Assembly (NCBI GenBank): GCA_019424645.1
Contig: JAHYZB010000073.1
Coordinates: 28,084-47,778 of the forward strand
Direction: 5' to 3'
Length of the DNA stretch: 19,695 bases
DNA from: Oxalobacter formigenes
GTDB lineage: Bacteria; Pseudomonadota; Gammaproteobacteria; Burkholderiales; Burkholderiaceae_D
Part shown: in pieces, positions 6,958 through 15,119 of the stretch
How the letters are laid out: each line of letters opens with the position of its first letter
Numbering within the stretch: position 1 is the stretch's first letter
Made by a program: the position numbers and the translations under genes
The notes under the pieces: generated by a model
The model's database searches: none
The model's input: the letters and a program-made list of their open reading frames with translations, nothing else
Told to the model about the DNA's origin: nothing

Positions 6958-8319
6958 TTATTTTTCGGTTTCCGGGAACATTTCAGCCAGTTTTTGTTCC
7001 AGATAATGAATATTGGTGCCGCCCTTGATAAAGCTCGGATCATGCATCAATTCACGATGAAGAGCCAGATTGGTCTGAATGCCTTCCACTACCATTTCAG
7101 TCAAGGCAACCTGCATCCTGCGGATAGCCATATCACGTGTTGGAGCATAAGAAATAATCTTGCCGATCATAGAGTCGTAATACGGTGGAACACGATATCC
7201 TGCGTAAACGTGTGTATCAACGCGCATGCCAGGACCACCAGGTGCGTGCCAGGACGTGATCTTGCCGGGCGACGGAATGAACGTGAAAGGATCTTCTGCG
7301 TTGATCCGGCATTCAATAGCATGGCCGATCAGACGGATATCCCGTTGGCGGAAACTCAGTTTTTCGCCAGCAGCTATGCGAATCTGTTCCTGAACGATGT
7401 CAACACCGGTAATCAGTTCGGTAACCGGATGTTCGACCTGAACACGTGTGTTCATTTCAATGAAATAGAATTCTCCATTTTCATAAAGAAATTCAAAAGT
7501 ACCTGCACCCCGGTAGCCGATCTTTTTGCACGCATCGGCACAGCGTTCGCCGATACGGTCAATCAGTCTGCGTGGAATATCGGGAGCTGGAGCTTCCTCG
7601 ATAACCTTTTGATGACGCCGTTGCATTGAACAATCACGTTCACCGAGCCAGATGGCGTTTTTGTGGTCATCGGCAAGAACCTGAATTTCGATGTGGCGCG
7701 GGTTTTCAAGGAATTTTTCCATGTAAACCTCAGGATTGCCAAAAGCAGCGCTCGCTTCGGTTTTTGTCATCGTGACAGCGTTCAGCAGGGATGCCTCGGT
7801 ATGAACGACGCGCATCCCCCTGCCGCCGCCGCCACCGGCAGCCTTGATGATGACAGGAAATCCGATTTTACGCGCTGTAGCGATAATTTCCTGTGGATCG
7901 TCCGGCAATGCGCCTTCAGAACCTGGCACGCACGGAATGCCTGCCTTGATCATGGTTTGTTTGGCGCTGACTTTATCGCCCATTACCCGGATGGATTCCG
8001 AACGGGGGCCAATGAAAACAAAACCGGATTTTTCGACGCGTTCGGCGAAATCGGCGTTTTCTGACAGGAAACCATATCCCGGGTGAATGGCTTCTGCATC
8101 AGTAACTTCAGCTGCACTGATAATGGCAGGCATATTCAGATAGCTTTGTGCCGATGAGGCCGGCCCAATACAAACGGATTCATCGGCAAGTTTCACGTAC
8201 TTTGCTTCACGATCCGCTTCAGAATGAACGACGACAGTTTTTATACCCAGTTCGCGGCACGCACGCTGGACACGCAACGCAATTTCACCACGATTGGCGA
8301 TAAGTATTTTTTCAAACAT
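6958..8319 (-). CDS. accC: Acetyl-CoA carboxylase, biotin carboxylase subunit
   Basis: Carries out the ATP- and bicarbonate-dependent carboxylation of biotin on AccB, the first half-reaction of acetyl-CoA carboxylase in fatty acid synthesis. The length (453) is near the 449 of E. coli AccC, and the numbering is almost identical. Seen: MFEKILIANRGEIA start, K116 in MGDKVSAK, K159 in VIIKAAGGGGGRGMR (glycine-rich ATP lid 162-168), H209 and K238, and the metal/catalytic motif FIEMNTRVQVEHPVTE with E288, N290 and R292. No key residue is missing. It lies 72 bases downstream of accB, the classical accBC pair, and 30 bases before prmA. No obvious Shine-Dalgarno precedes the ATG. Confidence 0.98.
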   Translation of the reverse strand: MFEKILIANRGEIALRVQRACRELGIKTVVVHSEADREAKYVKLADESVCIGPASSAQSYLNMPAIISAAEVTDAEAIHPGYGFLSENADFAERVEKSGFVFIGPRSESIRVMGDKVSAKQTMIKAGIPCVPGSEGALPDDPQEIIATARKIGFPVIIKAAGGGGGRGMRVVHTEASLLNAVTMTKTEASAAFGNPEVYMEKFLENPRHIEIQVLADDHKNAIWLGERDCSMQRRHQKVIEEAPAPDIPRRLIDRIGERCADACKKIGYRGAGTFEFLYENGEFYFIEMNTRVQVEHPVTELITGVDIVQEQIRIAAGEKLSFRQRDIRLIGHAIECRINAEDPFTFIPSPGKITSWHAPGGPGMRVDTHVYAGYRVPPYYDSMIGKIISYAPTRDMAIRRMQVALTEMVVEGIQTNLALHRELMHDPSFIKGGTNIHYLEQKLAEMFPETEK

Positions 8320-8391
8320 AATTTGGTGGCGATTGTTCCGTAAATCGAAAATAACGGTAAATAGAACGTATTTGGCTCAAATTAACCGTGT

Positions 8392-8877
8392 TTAACCAAT
8401 AACAAACAGCGGTTGGCCGAATTCGACAGGTTCGCCGTTTTCTACAAGAATCTGTTTGATGACACCTGAGGCCTCTGCCTCGATTTCATTCAAAAGCTTC
8501 ATTGCTTCAATAATGCAAAGCGTATCGCCCTGTTTGACGGCAGAACCCAATTCAACGTAAGACGGATTTCCTGGCGCCGGGGCACTGTAGAAAGTGCCTA
8601 CCATCGGCGATTTCACGACATGGCCTTCCATGATGGCGCCTTCGCCTGCAACCTCGGCAGCAACAACGGGAGCTGGAACACCTTGTGGCATGCCGCCCAC
8701 AGGTGCTTGCATATATTGCTGTGGCATGACGGCAGGAGCCTGCATGATATATTGTTGTCCCTGTACGGCAGAGTTTTTGGCAATGCGAACTTTGCTTTCA
8801 CCTTCTGTCACCTCAAGTTCGGCGATGTCAGATTCGGCAACGAGGTCGATCAAAGTCTTTAATTTACGTAAATCCAT
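8392..8877 (-). CDS. accB: Acetyl-CoA carboxylase, biotin carboxyl carrier protein
   Basis: Biotin carrier of acetyl-CoA carboxylase, 161 residues. An N-terminal segment MDLRKLKTLIDLVAESDIAELEV is typical of AccB. A flexible Ala/Pro/Gln/Met linker (about 38-75) leads to the biotinyl domain, with the thumb-like region MVGTFYSAPAPGNPSYVE (92-109) and the attachment site EAMKL (124-128), K127 being the biotinylated lysine. GGGA-like sequence (GGGA, then 5 bases) precedes the ATG. Gaps are 35 bases from aroQ and 72 bases to accC. In E. coli accB controls its own operon, but nothing in this sequence shows that here. Confidence 0.97.
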   Translation of the reverse strand: MDLRKLKTLIDLVAESDIAELEVTEGESKVRIAKNSAVQGQQYIMQAPAVMPQQYMQAPVGGMPQGVPAPVVAAEVAGEGAIMEGHVVKSPMVGTFYSAPAPGNPSYVELGSAVKQGDTLCIIEAMKLLNEIEAEASGVIKQILVENGEPVEFGQPLFVIG

Positions 8878-8912
8878 AGAAATCCCGCAAAAATGCTGTT
8901 AAATGTTGGTAA

Positions 8913-9347
8913 TTAATATTTGAGTGCGTGTTCGATAGCCATACGGTATCCATCCGCTCCAAAGCCGCATATTACACCTTTTGCAACGGAAGACAGAAAA
9001 GAATGATGACGGTAAGGTTCACGTTGATGGATGTTAGAGATATGAACCTCATAAAAGGGAATGGCGACTCCCGAGAGCGCATCTCTTAATGAAACGCTTG
9101 TGTGAGTCAGTCCGCCCGGGTTAATGACAATGGCATCGATGTTTTCAGTACGGGCCTGATGAATACGATCGATCAGGTCGCCTTCGTGATTGCTTTGAAA
9201 GCTGGCAAATTGGCCACCGGCCGTTTCTACCTGCGTTTTGGCAGACAAAACAATATCATCCAGAGTCGTTTTTCCATAAACGTCCGGTTCGCGTGTACCA
9301 AGCAGATTCAGATTCGGGCCGTTCAGCAGAAGAATGTTTTTTGCCAT
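8913..9347 (-). CDS. aroQ: Type II 3-dehydroquinate dehydratase
   Basis: Converts 3-dehydroquinate to 3-dehydroshikimate, the third step of the shikimate pathway, as a dodecameric type II enzyme. At 144 residues it is full length. Motifs: ILLLNGPNLNLLGTREPDVYG (5-25) with catalytic Y24 and R19, N76 in the NPGGLTHTS loop with H82, E100 and H102 in YEVHISN, and R113 in REPYRHHS. It appears to be the first gene of the accBC-prmA cluster. No clear Shine-Dalgarno lies before the ATG at 9347, although an A/T-rich leader does. Another enzyme of the pathway, aroE, is further right in the window in a different unit. Confidence 0.97.
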   Translation of the reverse strand: MAKNILLLNGPNLNLLGTREPDVYGKTTLDDIVLSAKTQVETAGGQFASFQSNHEGDLIDRIHQARTENIDAIVINPGGLTHTSVSLRDALSGVAIPFYEVHISNIHQREPYRHHSFLSSVAKGVICGFGADGYRMAIEHALKY

Positions 9348-9366
9348 GGCTTGTTAATATTGCTTT

Positions 9367-9396
9367 TTAATTGGATTTTCAGCATTTTGCCGTCAA
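9367..9396 (-). promoter_or_regulatory. Weak candidate promoter for the aroQ-accB-accC operon
   Basis: In the 91-base gap before aroQ the - strand has TTGACG (+ strand 9391-9396), a five-of-six match to the -35 box. A -10 box is poor: CAATTA at 17 bases or AATTAA at 18 bases. A start here would lie about 15-20 bases before the aroQ ATG. Position and the -35 box are suggestive, but the -10 is weak. Confidence 0.25.
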
Positions 9397-9438
9397 ATGT
9401 CGTAAAGAGGCAAGGAAAAACGCCGGAAATGTTAAAAA

Positions 9439-10062
9439 TTATTCATTTTCAGGTAAGGCGCTTTGAGTAATCAGTTGCCTTAACCCGTTAATATCCGTTC
9501 GGGAAAAATTTGCGCCAAAAAGCTTTACGGATTTGCGGATATCGTCGGTTTCATATACGGACAGATGGGCAACTTCATCGTGCCATATAAAATGAATCGT
9601 TTCAATTGTGTGGCCTTTGCCACGAAAATGAGGCAATTCGGACACATCAAAATCGATACCATTGTTTAAAAGAAAAATTTCGACATCTTTTACGTTATCC
9701 GTAAATAACTGTATGTGAATATCACTGTGTTCACCTCCTGTACCTTTTAAAATGGCGCCAGTGATATATGGATTGAACTCTTCAAGCTCCTGCATTAATT
9801 TCAGTGAAAGTGTGCGTAAGTGCAACAATCGTACCGGTTGAGAGTCGGTAAGAAAAAGTTCGTTATACAGTTTGACTTCTTTTTCGATCGACATATTGTC
9901 CGGCAAAATTTCTCCCGTAATGCGGCTGTTTCCCAGTATCTGACGGGCTGCCTTGCGTTTGGCCACTTCGTAACTGGTTCCTTCCTCTGCTATCATGCGT
10001 GCAGCAGCGATAGCGATTTCCTGTCGCAAATTGGCAATATCAATTAAACGGTTGACTGTCAT
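9439..10062 (-). CDS. Conserved-looking protein of unknown function, possible degenerate nucleotidyltransferase fold
   Basis: Function unknown, 207 residues, soluble by appearance. I recall similar proteins upstream of mpl in Burkholderiales, sometimes misnamed as a UDP-N-acetylmuramate ligase; nothing here resembles a Mur ligase. The N-terminal third is helical and basic (LRQEIAIAAARMIAEEG, then VAKRKAARQILG, 12-44). The middle has GAILKGTGGEHSDIHI (102-117) followed by KDVEIFLL (125-132), reminiscent of the GS/GT...SDxD...D pattern of nucleotidyltransferases, but the second acidic residue is histidine (SDIHI), so catalysis is doubtful. The C-terminal part contains HFRGKGHTIETIHFIWHD (145-162). 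It is divergent from mpl with 74 bases between the starts, and 91 bases upstream of aroQ on the same strand, so it may be read into the aroQ operon. GGGA lies 11 bases before the ATG. Confidence 0.85.
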   Translation of the reverse strand: MTVNRLIDIANLRQEIAIAAARMIAEEGTSYEVAKRKAARQILGNSRITGEILPDNMSIEKEVKLYNELFLTDSQPVRLLHLRTLSLKLMQELEEFNPYITGAILKGTGGEHSDIHIQLFTDNVKDVEIFLLNNGIDFDVSELPHFRGKGHTIETIHFIWHDEVAHLSVYETDDIRKSVKLFGANFSRTDINGLRQLITQSALPENE

Positions 10063-10136
10063 GTTTGTGTAAATCCCGGCGAAAACGCTTGCGTATCGTT
10101 TAAAATTTTCTGAACTTATTATTTGATCGAAGCATC

Positions 10137-11522
10137 ATGCATATTCATATCCTAGGTATTTGCGGAACCTTTATGGGAGGCGTCGCTGTTTTGGCAAAAG
10201 CGGCAGGGCATACAGTAACCGGTTGCGATGCGAATGTCTATCCGCCAATGAGCACGCAATTGCAGGAACAGGGTATTGAGCTGATCAATGGCTATGACGA
10301 AGAACAGATAGAATTGAAACCGGATCTGTTTGTCATTGGAAATGTCGTTTCAAGAGGCAATCCGCTCATGGAAGCCATATTGAATCGCGGTCTGCCTTAC
10401 GTTTCAGGTCCGCAATGGATTGGAGAACATATTTTAAATGATAAATGGGTTCTCGGTATTGCAGGCACGCACGGCAAAACGACGACCACTTCCATGCTGG
10501 CGTGGATTCTCGAAGATGCAGGATATTCCCCCGGTTTTCTGATTGGTGGCGTTCCGTTGAATTTCGGCATTTCTGCAAGATTGCATGGCGAAAAGGAATC
10601 CTCTTTTTTTGTCATTGAAGCTGACGAATATGACACAGCTTTCTTTGATAAAAGAAGCAAGTTCGTCCACTATCGGCCAAAAACAGCCATTCTGAATAAT
10701 CTCGAATACGATCATGCCGATATCTTTTCCGATATTTCAGCCATCGAAACACAATTTCATCATCTGGTGAGAACGGTGGCAGGAAATGGTCGCCTGATCG
10801 TCAATAATCGTGAACCGGCACTGGAACGGGTGGTCGAACGGGGATGCTGGAGTGAAAAAGAGTGGTTTGGTGACGAGGGAAAAGATTCCTGGTCGATGGC
10901 TGAAAAGGATAATGGCGACTTCGATGTGTTTTTCGACGGGCAGTATCAGGGAACGGTTCATTGGGATCTGACTGGTGAGCATAATCGTTTAAATGCACTG
11001 TCAGCCATCGCGGCAGCGCGACACGTTGGGGTCCGGCCTGAACAGTCTGTCGATTCGCTTTCCCGATTCAAAAACGTCAAAAGGCGCATGGAATGTCGTG
11101 GAAATATCGGTGGCATTACTGTTTATGACGATTTTGCCCACCATCCTACTGCAATTGCCACCACTATTGCCGGCCTGAAAAAGAAAACTGATCGCCAGTC
11201 CGGACAACGCATTCTCGCAGTACTTGAGCCACGCTCCAATACCATGAAACTCGGAGTCATGAAGCAGGCGTTGCCGCAAAGCCTGCAGGAGGCAGATCTT
11301 GTCTTTGCTTATGGCGCTGATGCCGGTAAGAATGGCCTTGGATGGGATCTGGAGCAGGCACTATCGCCATTGGGTGACAAGGCAAAAGCATTCAGTGATA
11401 TTGACAGGCTTGTCGATGAAATCGTTCTGGCGTCACAGCCGGGTGACAACATTCTGGTGATGAGCAATGGAGGGTTTGGCGGCATTCATCAGAAAATACT
11501 GGATAAGTTATCTGTAAAATAG
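10137..11522 (+). CDS. mpl: UDP-N-acetylmuramate:L-alanyl-gamma-D-glutamyl-meso-diaminopimelate ligase
   Basis: Mur ligase family enzyme that attaches the recycled tripeptide L-Ala-gamma-D-Glu-mDAP to UDP-MurNAc, feeding cell-wall turnover products back into synthesis. The length (461) matches the 457 of E. coli Mpl. It begins MHIHILGICGTFMGG (the nucleotide-sugar domain), has the ATP P-loop AGTHGKTTTTSM (109-120), EADEYDTAFFD (161-171) and the Mpl-type NNLEYDHADIF (187-197). The C-terminal domain carries VKRRMECRG and YDDFAHHPTAI. These features distinguish it from MurC. No strong Shine-Dalgarno or promoter was found in the 74-base divergent gap. The YqiA-type esterase begins 9 bases after the stop and is probably co-transcribed. 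Confidence 0.96.
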   Translation: MHIHILGICGTFMGGVAVLAKAAGHTVTGCDANVYPPMSTQLQEQGIELINGYDEEQIELKPDLFVIGNVVSRGNPLMEAILNRGLPYVSGPQWIGEHILNDKWVLGIAGTHGKTTTTSMLAWILEDAGYSPGFLIGGVPLNFGISARLHGEKESSFFVIEADEYDTAFFDKRSKFVHYRPKTAILNNLEYDHADIFSDISAIETQFHHLVRTVAGNGRLIVNNREPALERVVERGCWSEKEWFGDEGKDSWSMAEKDNGDFDVFFDGQYQGTVHWDLTGEHNRLNALSAIAAARHVGVRPEQSVDSLSRFKNVKRRMECRGNIGGITVYDDFAHHPTAIATTIAGLKKKTDRQSGQRILAVLEPRSNTMKLGVMKQALPQSLQEADLVFAYGADAGKNGLGWDLEQALSPLGDKAKAFSDIDRLVDEIVLASQPGDNILVMSNGGFGGIHQKILDKLSVK

Positions 11523-11531
11523 GGAATCATC

Positions 11532-12125
11532 ATGATTTTGTATTTACATGGATTTCAGTCTTCACCCCATTCTTTCAAGGCACAGCTGATTGAAAGCAGA
11601 TTGAAAGCATTGAATTGTGAGAAAGAGTATGTTTGTCCTCAATTGCTTCCATCTCCGGCTAAGTCCATTGAATTTGCTTTGAATCTGGTGAAGGATTGTC
11701 ATCCGGAATCACTTGCAATTGTCGGTTCATCCCTTGGAGGTTATTACGCCAACTGGATGGCTGAACAGTTGCAGTGTCGTGCTGTCATGCTGAATCCTGT
11801 CATTGACCCATGGAACATCAAGATATTGGGAGACAGTCCGGACAGAAGTGATCTCAGGGTACGGGAATGGCTTGAATTTGTCGAACGGTATGAAAAGGAA
11901 TTGCATTCGATTCAGGTAAAGAAAATCACAAACCCGGAAAGATATATGCTTTTTGCGGCCAGGGACGATGCTTTGCTGGACTGGCGGATGATGGTGGAAC
12001 ATTATGAAGGGGCAAACCAGACTGTCATTGACGGGAGTGATCACGGATTGTCCGATTTTGAGAAATATCTCGATAAGGTGCTTTCTTTTTGTAGAATTGA
12101 AAAATCCCGGCCTGGCATAAGCTGA
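11532..12125 (+). CDS. YqiA/YcfP family alpha/beta-fold esterase
   Basis: Small alpha/beta hydrolase of the YqiA/UPF0227 family, cytoplasmic and without a signal peptide, 197 residues. It opens with MILYLHGFQSSPHS, where LHGFxSSP is the family's oxyanion-hole region. The nucleophile elbow GSSLGGYYA (65-73) places S67 as the catalytic serine, H171 in GSDHGLSDFE is the likely catalytic histidine, and an aspartate in ARDDALLDW (143-151) is the likely acid. E. coli YqiA has esterase activity on palmitoyl-CoA and short esters, and the physiological substrate is unclear. The start is well supported by AGGGA 8 or so bases upstream. It follows mpl by 9 bases and precedes the RNase II gene by 39 bases. 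Confidence 0.9.
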   Translation: MILYLHGFQSSPHSFKAQLIESRLKALNCEKEYVCPQLLPSPAKSIEFALNLVKDCHPESLAIVGSSLGGYYANWMAEQLQCRAVMLNPVIDPWNIKILGDSPDRSDLRVREWLEFVERYEKELHSIQVKKITNPERYMLFAARDDALLDWRMMVEHYEGANQTVIDGSDHGLSDFEKYLDKVLSFCRIEKSRPGIS

Positions 12126-12164
12126 GTGCCATGTAACAAGTTTGCGTATTGAATAGAGCGGTGA

Positions 12165-14117
12165 ATGAATTTATTTTTTGAAGAATCCGGTGAATTTAAA
12201 ACGGGCGGTATCCTGAATCAGGTCGGCGAGGCCTTTCAGGTCGAATTGCCCGGAGGCAAGCGAACAAAGGTTCGTGCAAAGGATGTATTGTTCCAGTTCA
12301 GTTCGCATGAACCGGCAGAACTGATTTCGGAAGCGTCTCTGGTGTCGGAAGAAATCGATCTGGATTTTCTGTGGGAAGTCGCCGGAGAAAATGAATTTGG
12401 CTATCAGGATCTCGGCAAGGAATATTTTGGTCACGATCTGAAGCCTGAAGAAGCCGCAGGCCTGTTGCTCAGGTTGCATTCGGCACCGATCTATTTTTAT
12501 AAGAAAGGAAAAGGCCGCTATAAAGCCGCACCTGAAAAATCCTTGCAGGCAGCGTTGGCTGGTCTTGAAAAAAAGCGGCAACAAGCGATTATTCAGCAAG
12601 AATACGTTGACGAACTGGTGCAGAAACGTCTCCCGGATGCAATCAGGGCTAATACCGTCCCACTTTTATGCAAGCCTGATAAAAACAGTATCGAATATAA
12701 GGCCTTGCTTGCTGCCTGTGACGAGTTGCATATTTCTCCGGAGCGTTTATTGCTTGATCTGGGCGGGATAAGCACTCCGAAAGATTTGCATTTGACACGA
12801 TTCTTATTTGAGAACTTCCCAAAGGGTACACGGTTTCCGAAAATCGAAATTCCCCAAATGGTTCTCGAGTTGCCGGAAGCCGAGGTTAACGCCTTTTCCA
12901 TTGACGATATTACTACCACTGAAATCGACGATGCTTTTTCGGTGACACGGCTTGCCGATGGGAACTTCCGTATCGGTATTCATATCGCTGCACCGGCTCT
13001 GGGCATGAAACCGGATGATTCGCTGGATGAGATCGCAAAGAAACGTCTTTCGACGGTTTACATGCCCGGTGACAAAATCACCATGCTGCCGGACGAGGTA
13101 GTCAATGTCTTTACTCTTGGCGCTGGAGAGAAACGTCCGGCAATGAGCCTGTATGCGATCCTGAACCCACAAGACTGGTCTGTCGTTGAAACGGAAACAC
13201 GGGCAGAAATGATCCGTGTAGCCGAAAATCTCCGACATAACGATCTCGACAGCCTGATTACTACTGAAAGCCTTGAAAAAGGTGAGGGAGAGTACCCCCA
13301 TAAAGACGATATTACCGTTTTATGGCATTGTTCCCTGGTTTTCGAGAAAAAACGAATGGAAAAACGTGAAGGTTTCGGTTTGAAGCCCGAACAGAATAAT
13401 CGTGTCGATTTCAACTTCTATGTGGATGAAAACGATATTGTCACCATCGAACGCCGTAAACGAACTGCACCGCTGGATAAAATCGTTGCGGAACTGATGA
13501 TTTTTGCCAACAGTACATGGGGAAAACTGCTGCAGGAACATGGCATTCCGGGCATCTACAGGAGTCAGGGAGGCGGTACAGGCAGCTGGTTAAACCGTAT
13601 GCAGGTAAAAATGGTCACTCATGCTGCCCCCCATCAGGGTTTGGGTGTTGACCAGTATGCATGGTGTACCTCACCGCTGCGGCGTTATACGGATCTTGTC
13701 AACCAGTGGCAGATTCTGGCATGCGTCAATTATGGCGTTACAGCCCCATTGTCGGCGCCTTTCAAGCCAAAAGATGCCAATTTATTCGCCATTGTGAGTG
13801 CATTCGATTCCGTTTACAGCGCATATGGAGAGTTTCAGTCGAAAATGGAACGTTACTGGTGTTTGCGATGGCTCTCGCAAAATAATGTCAAACAGACGGA
13901 AGCCGTTGTCATCAGGGACGAAATGCTTCGTCTTGTCGATATTCCATTGACGATTGCCATGCCGGGAATGCGCCCGCTGGCCCGAGGAACCCAGGTACGG
14001 GTCGACCTGATACGTTGGGATGAAATCGATTTGTCTGTCGAGGCACGACTTCTTGATGTGACGGAAAAAGTCGATGAAACGGCGTCGGACGAGAGCGAAG
14101 AAGAATTGACAGAGTAA
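12165..14117 (+). CDS. RNase II/RNB family exoribonuclease
   Basis: 3'-5' exoribonuclease of the RNB family that degrades single-stranded RNA to short oligonucleotides, 650 residues, close to RNase II (644 in E. coli) and shorter than RNase R. The N-terminal 230 residues are poorly conserved. The RNB catalytic domain starts around 240 with FSIDDITTTEIDDAFSV (244-260): D247, D255 and D256 align with the metal ligands of RNase II, while the position equivalent to D207 is E253, a variant I recall from other bacterial family members. The signature TSPLRRYTDLVNQ is at 502-514. A region that may be an S1 domain follows (PLARGTQVRVDLIRWDEIDLSVEARLL) and the tail is very acidic. I avoid a firm symbol because the subgroup (rnb versus rnr) is not decided by sequence alone. 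Confidence 0.93.
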   Translation: MNLFFEESGEFKTGGILNQVGEAFQVELPGGKRTKVRAKDVLFQFSSHEPAELISEASLVSEEIDLDFLWEVAGENEFGYQDLGKEYFGHDLKPEEAAGLLLRLHSAPIYFYKKGKGRYKAAPEKSLQAALAGLEKKRQQAIIQQEYVDELVQKRLPDAIRANTVPLLCKPDKNSIEYKALLAACDELHISPERLLLDLGGISTPKDLHLTRFLFENFPKGTRFPKIEIPQMVLELPEAEVNAFSIDDITTTEIDDAFSVTRLADGNFRIGIHIAAPALGMKPDDSLDEIAKKRLSTVYMPGDKITMLPDEVVNVFTLGAGEKRPAMSLYAILNPQDWSVVETETRAEMIRVAENLRHNDLDSLITTESLEKGEGEYPHKDDITVLWHCSLVFEKKRMEKREGFGLKPEQNNRVDFNFYVDENDIVTIERRKRTAPLDKIVAELMIFANSTWGKLLQEHGIPGIYRSQGGGTGSWLNRMQVKMVTHAAPHQGLGVDQYAWCTSPLRRYTDLVNQWQILACVNYGVTAPLSAPFKPKDANLFAIVSAFDSVYSAYGEFQSKMERYWCLRWLSQNNVKQTEAVVIRDEMLRLVDIPLTIAMPGMRPLARGTQVRVDLIRWDEIDLSVEARLLDVTEKVDETASDESEEELTE

Positions 14118-14142
14118 AATGCTGAATGGGTGTATAGTGATG

Positions 14143-14171
14143 GCGCCTGAATTCTCTTGAAATTCAGGCGC
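14143..14171 (+). other. Strong hairpin between the RNase gene and tonB
   Basis: A perfect 11-base-pair inverted repeat: GCGCCTGAATT (14143-14153) and AATTCAGGCGC (14161-14171) around the 7-base loop CTCTTGA. It starts 26 bases after the RNase stop and ends 26 bases before the tonB ATG. A T-run (ATTATTTTT) occurs only about 6-14 bases after the stem, so it is not a textbook terminator. A TATAGT box at 14133-14138 lies just upstream; a transcript started from it would carry this stem at its very 5' end, but no matching -35 box is found at normal spacing (a TTGACA at 14106-14111 is 21 bases away). Terminator, 5' leader structure and operator all remain possible. Confidence 0.7.
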
Positions 14172-14197
14172 ATGCATTATTTTTGGTGGTTTATTCA

Positions 14198-15055
14198 ATG
14201 CCGGAAAATTCAATACTGAAAAATCGTGGACTTGGCATAGCTATCGCTGTGTCCGTTCTGATACACGCCATCGTGTTGTCAGTAAAATTTGTTACTCCCA
14301 CGGCATCCGGTTTCAGGCAGGCCCCTCCCGTTATCGAGGTCGTACTCGGTAGTGGTGGGGGAGGTAATGGCATGGGGACAGGTTCGGCTGGCGGAAGCGG
14401 AACTGTCAGTGAAACCATCGTCAATGCCCAGACAGCGACGGAAAAAATGCCTGAAAAACAGGCGTCGAGAAACAAACCGGCAGAGAGCCGGCCGATTACG
14501 TCCCTTTCCCGACAAGGCAATCAGAAAAGTATCCCTGTTCCGGAAAAAAAGACTTCAGTGCAAAAAAAAGCCAATTCCGCCAATAATGGCGGCATTCAAA
14601 ACGGGTATGGCGGAACGGGTGGTGGCAGAGGTGAAGGCGACTCGGTGGTGTTCAACAGGAATGCCAGAGGAGGATATGCCTATGGCAATGGCAGCGGTCA
14701 GGCCATCACCTCTCAGACCAGAGATGTCGGTGACGCCATGTATTTCAAATCAGTGCAGAAAAAAGTCGAAAGCATCGGTGTTATAAATTTTCCACAAAAA
14801 AATGGAACCCGTTTGTATGGACAGTTGACTGTCCGGATTAACGTGTATCATGACGGCTCTCTTTATGAAAAAGCCGGAGGTGTCAGTGTCGTCAAGTCGT
14901 CCGGCAATCCGTCTCTGGATGCAGCCGCTTTGAATATCGTGCGGCGTGCCGCACCTTTTGGGCGTTTTAGCGGGAATGTCCGGAGCATTATTACGCGTTT
15001 GAATTTTACGCGTGATCAGGGACTGAAATCGCAGGTCGTAACGACGGCTTCTTGA
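14198..15055 (+). CDS. TonB-like energy transducer with glycine-rich linker
   Basis: Inner-membrane-anchored periplasmic protein of the TonB family, which passes proton-motive force from ExbB/ExbD to outer-membrane receptors. Starting at ATG 14198 (preceded by GGTGG 8 bases upstream) it has 285 residues. A TTG at 14183 would add five but looks less likely. One N-terminal membrane helix (11-30) contains S19 and H23, the SxxxH motif of TonB. The periplasmic linker is not the usual Pro/Lys/Glu-rich one but Gly/Ser/Asn-rich, with runs GSGGGGNGMGTGSAGGSG (51-68) and GGIQNGYGGTGGGRGEG (131-147). The C-terminal TonB domain (about 195-270) has GQLTVRINVYHDGSL and SSGNPSLDAAAL. No exbB, exbD or receptor gene is in the window. 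Sits between the RNase gene and aroE, a known betaproteobacterial order. Confidence 0.88.
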   Translation: MPENSILKNRGLGIAIAVSVLIHAIVLSVKFVTPTASGFRQAPPVIEVVLGSGGGGNGMGTGSAGGSGTVSETIVNAQTATEKMPEKQASRNKPAESRPITSLSRQGNQKSIPVPEKKTSVQKKANSANNGGIQNGYGGTGGGRGEGDSVVFNRNARGGYAYGNGSGQAITSQTRDVGDAMYFKSVQKKVESIGVINFPQKNGTRLYGQLTVRINVYHDGSLYEKAGGVSVVKSSGNPSLDAAALNIVRRAAPFGRFSGNVRSIITRLNFTRDQGLKSQVVTTAS

Positions 15056-15080
15056 GAACTTATTCGAATTTGCGTTAAAT
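15052..15080 (+). promoter_or_regulatory. Weak candidate promoter for aroE-mtgA
   Basis: TTGAGA (15052-15057) and TTAAAT (15075-15080) are 17 bases apart, each four of six to consensus, just after or overlapping the tonB stop and about 40 bases before aroE. A/T-rich sequence that follows gives other poor -10 matches, so this is only a possibility; aroE may simply be read from tonB. Confidence 0.25.
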
Positions 15081-15119
15081 TTCATTAAAATAGCTTAACT
15101 TCACCTTTAATGCTTTGTT

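Noticed and set aside
6994..7629. A 211-codon open frame on the + strand inside accC
   Set aside because: It is wholly antisense to the biotin carboxylase gene, whose motifs are intact, and shows no family features of its own.
8320..8391. Possible regulatory structure in the accB-accC gap (AAATA/TATTT repeat)
   Set aside because: A 5-bp A/T-only stem of this kind is expected by chance, and no U-tract or known element is present.
10063..10136. Promoters in the divergent gap between the unknown gene and mpl
   Set aside because: A TATTAT box (10117-10122) exists, but no acceptable -35 box lies 16-18 bases upstream; the TTGCGT is 22 bases away.
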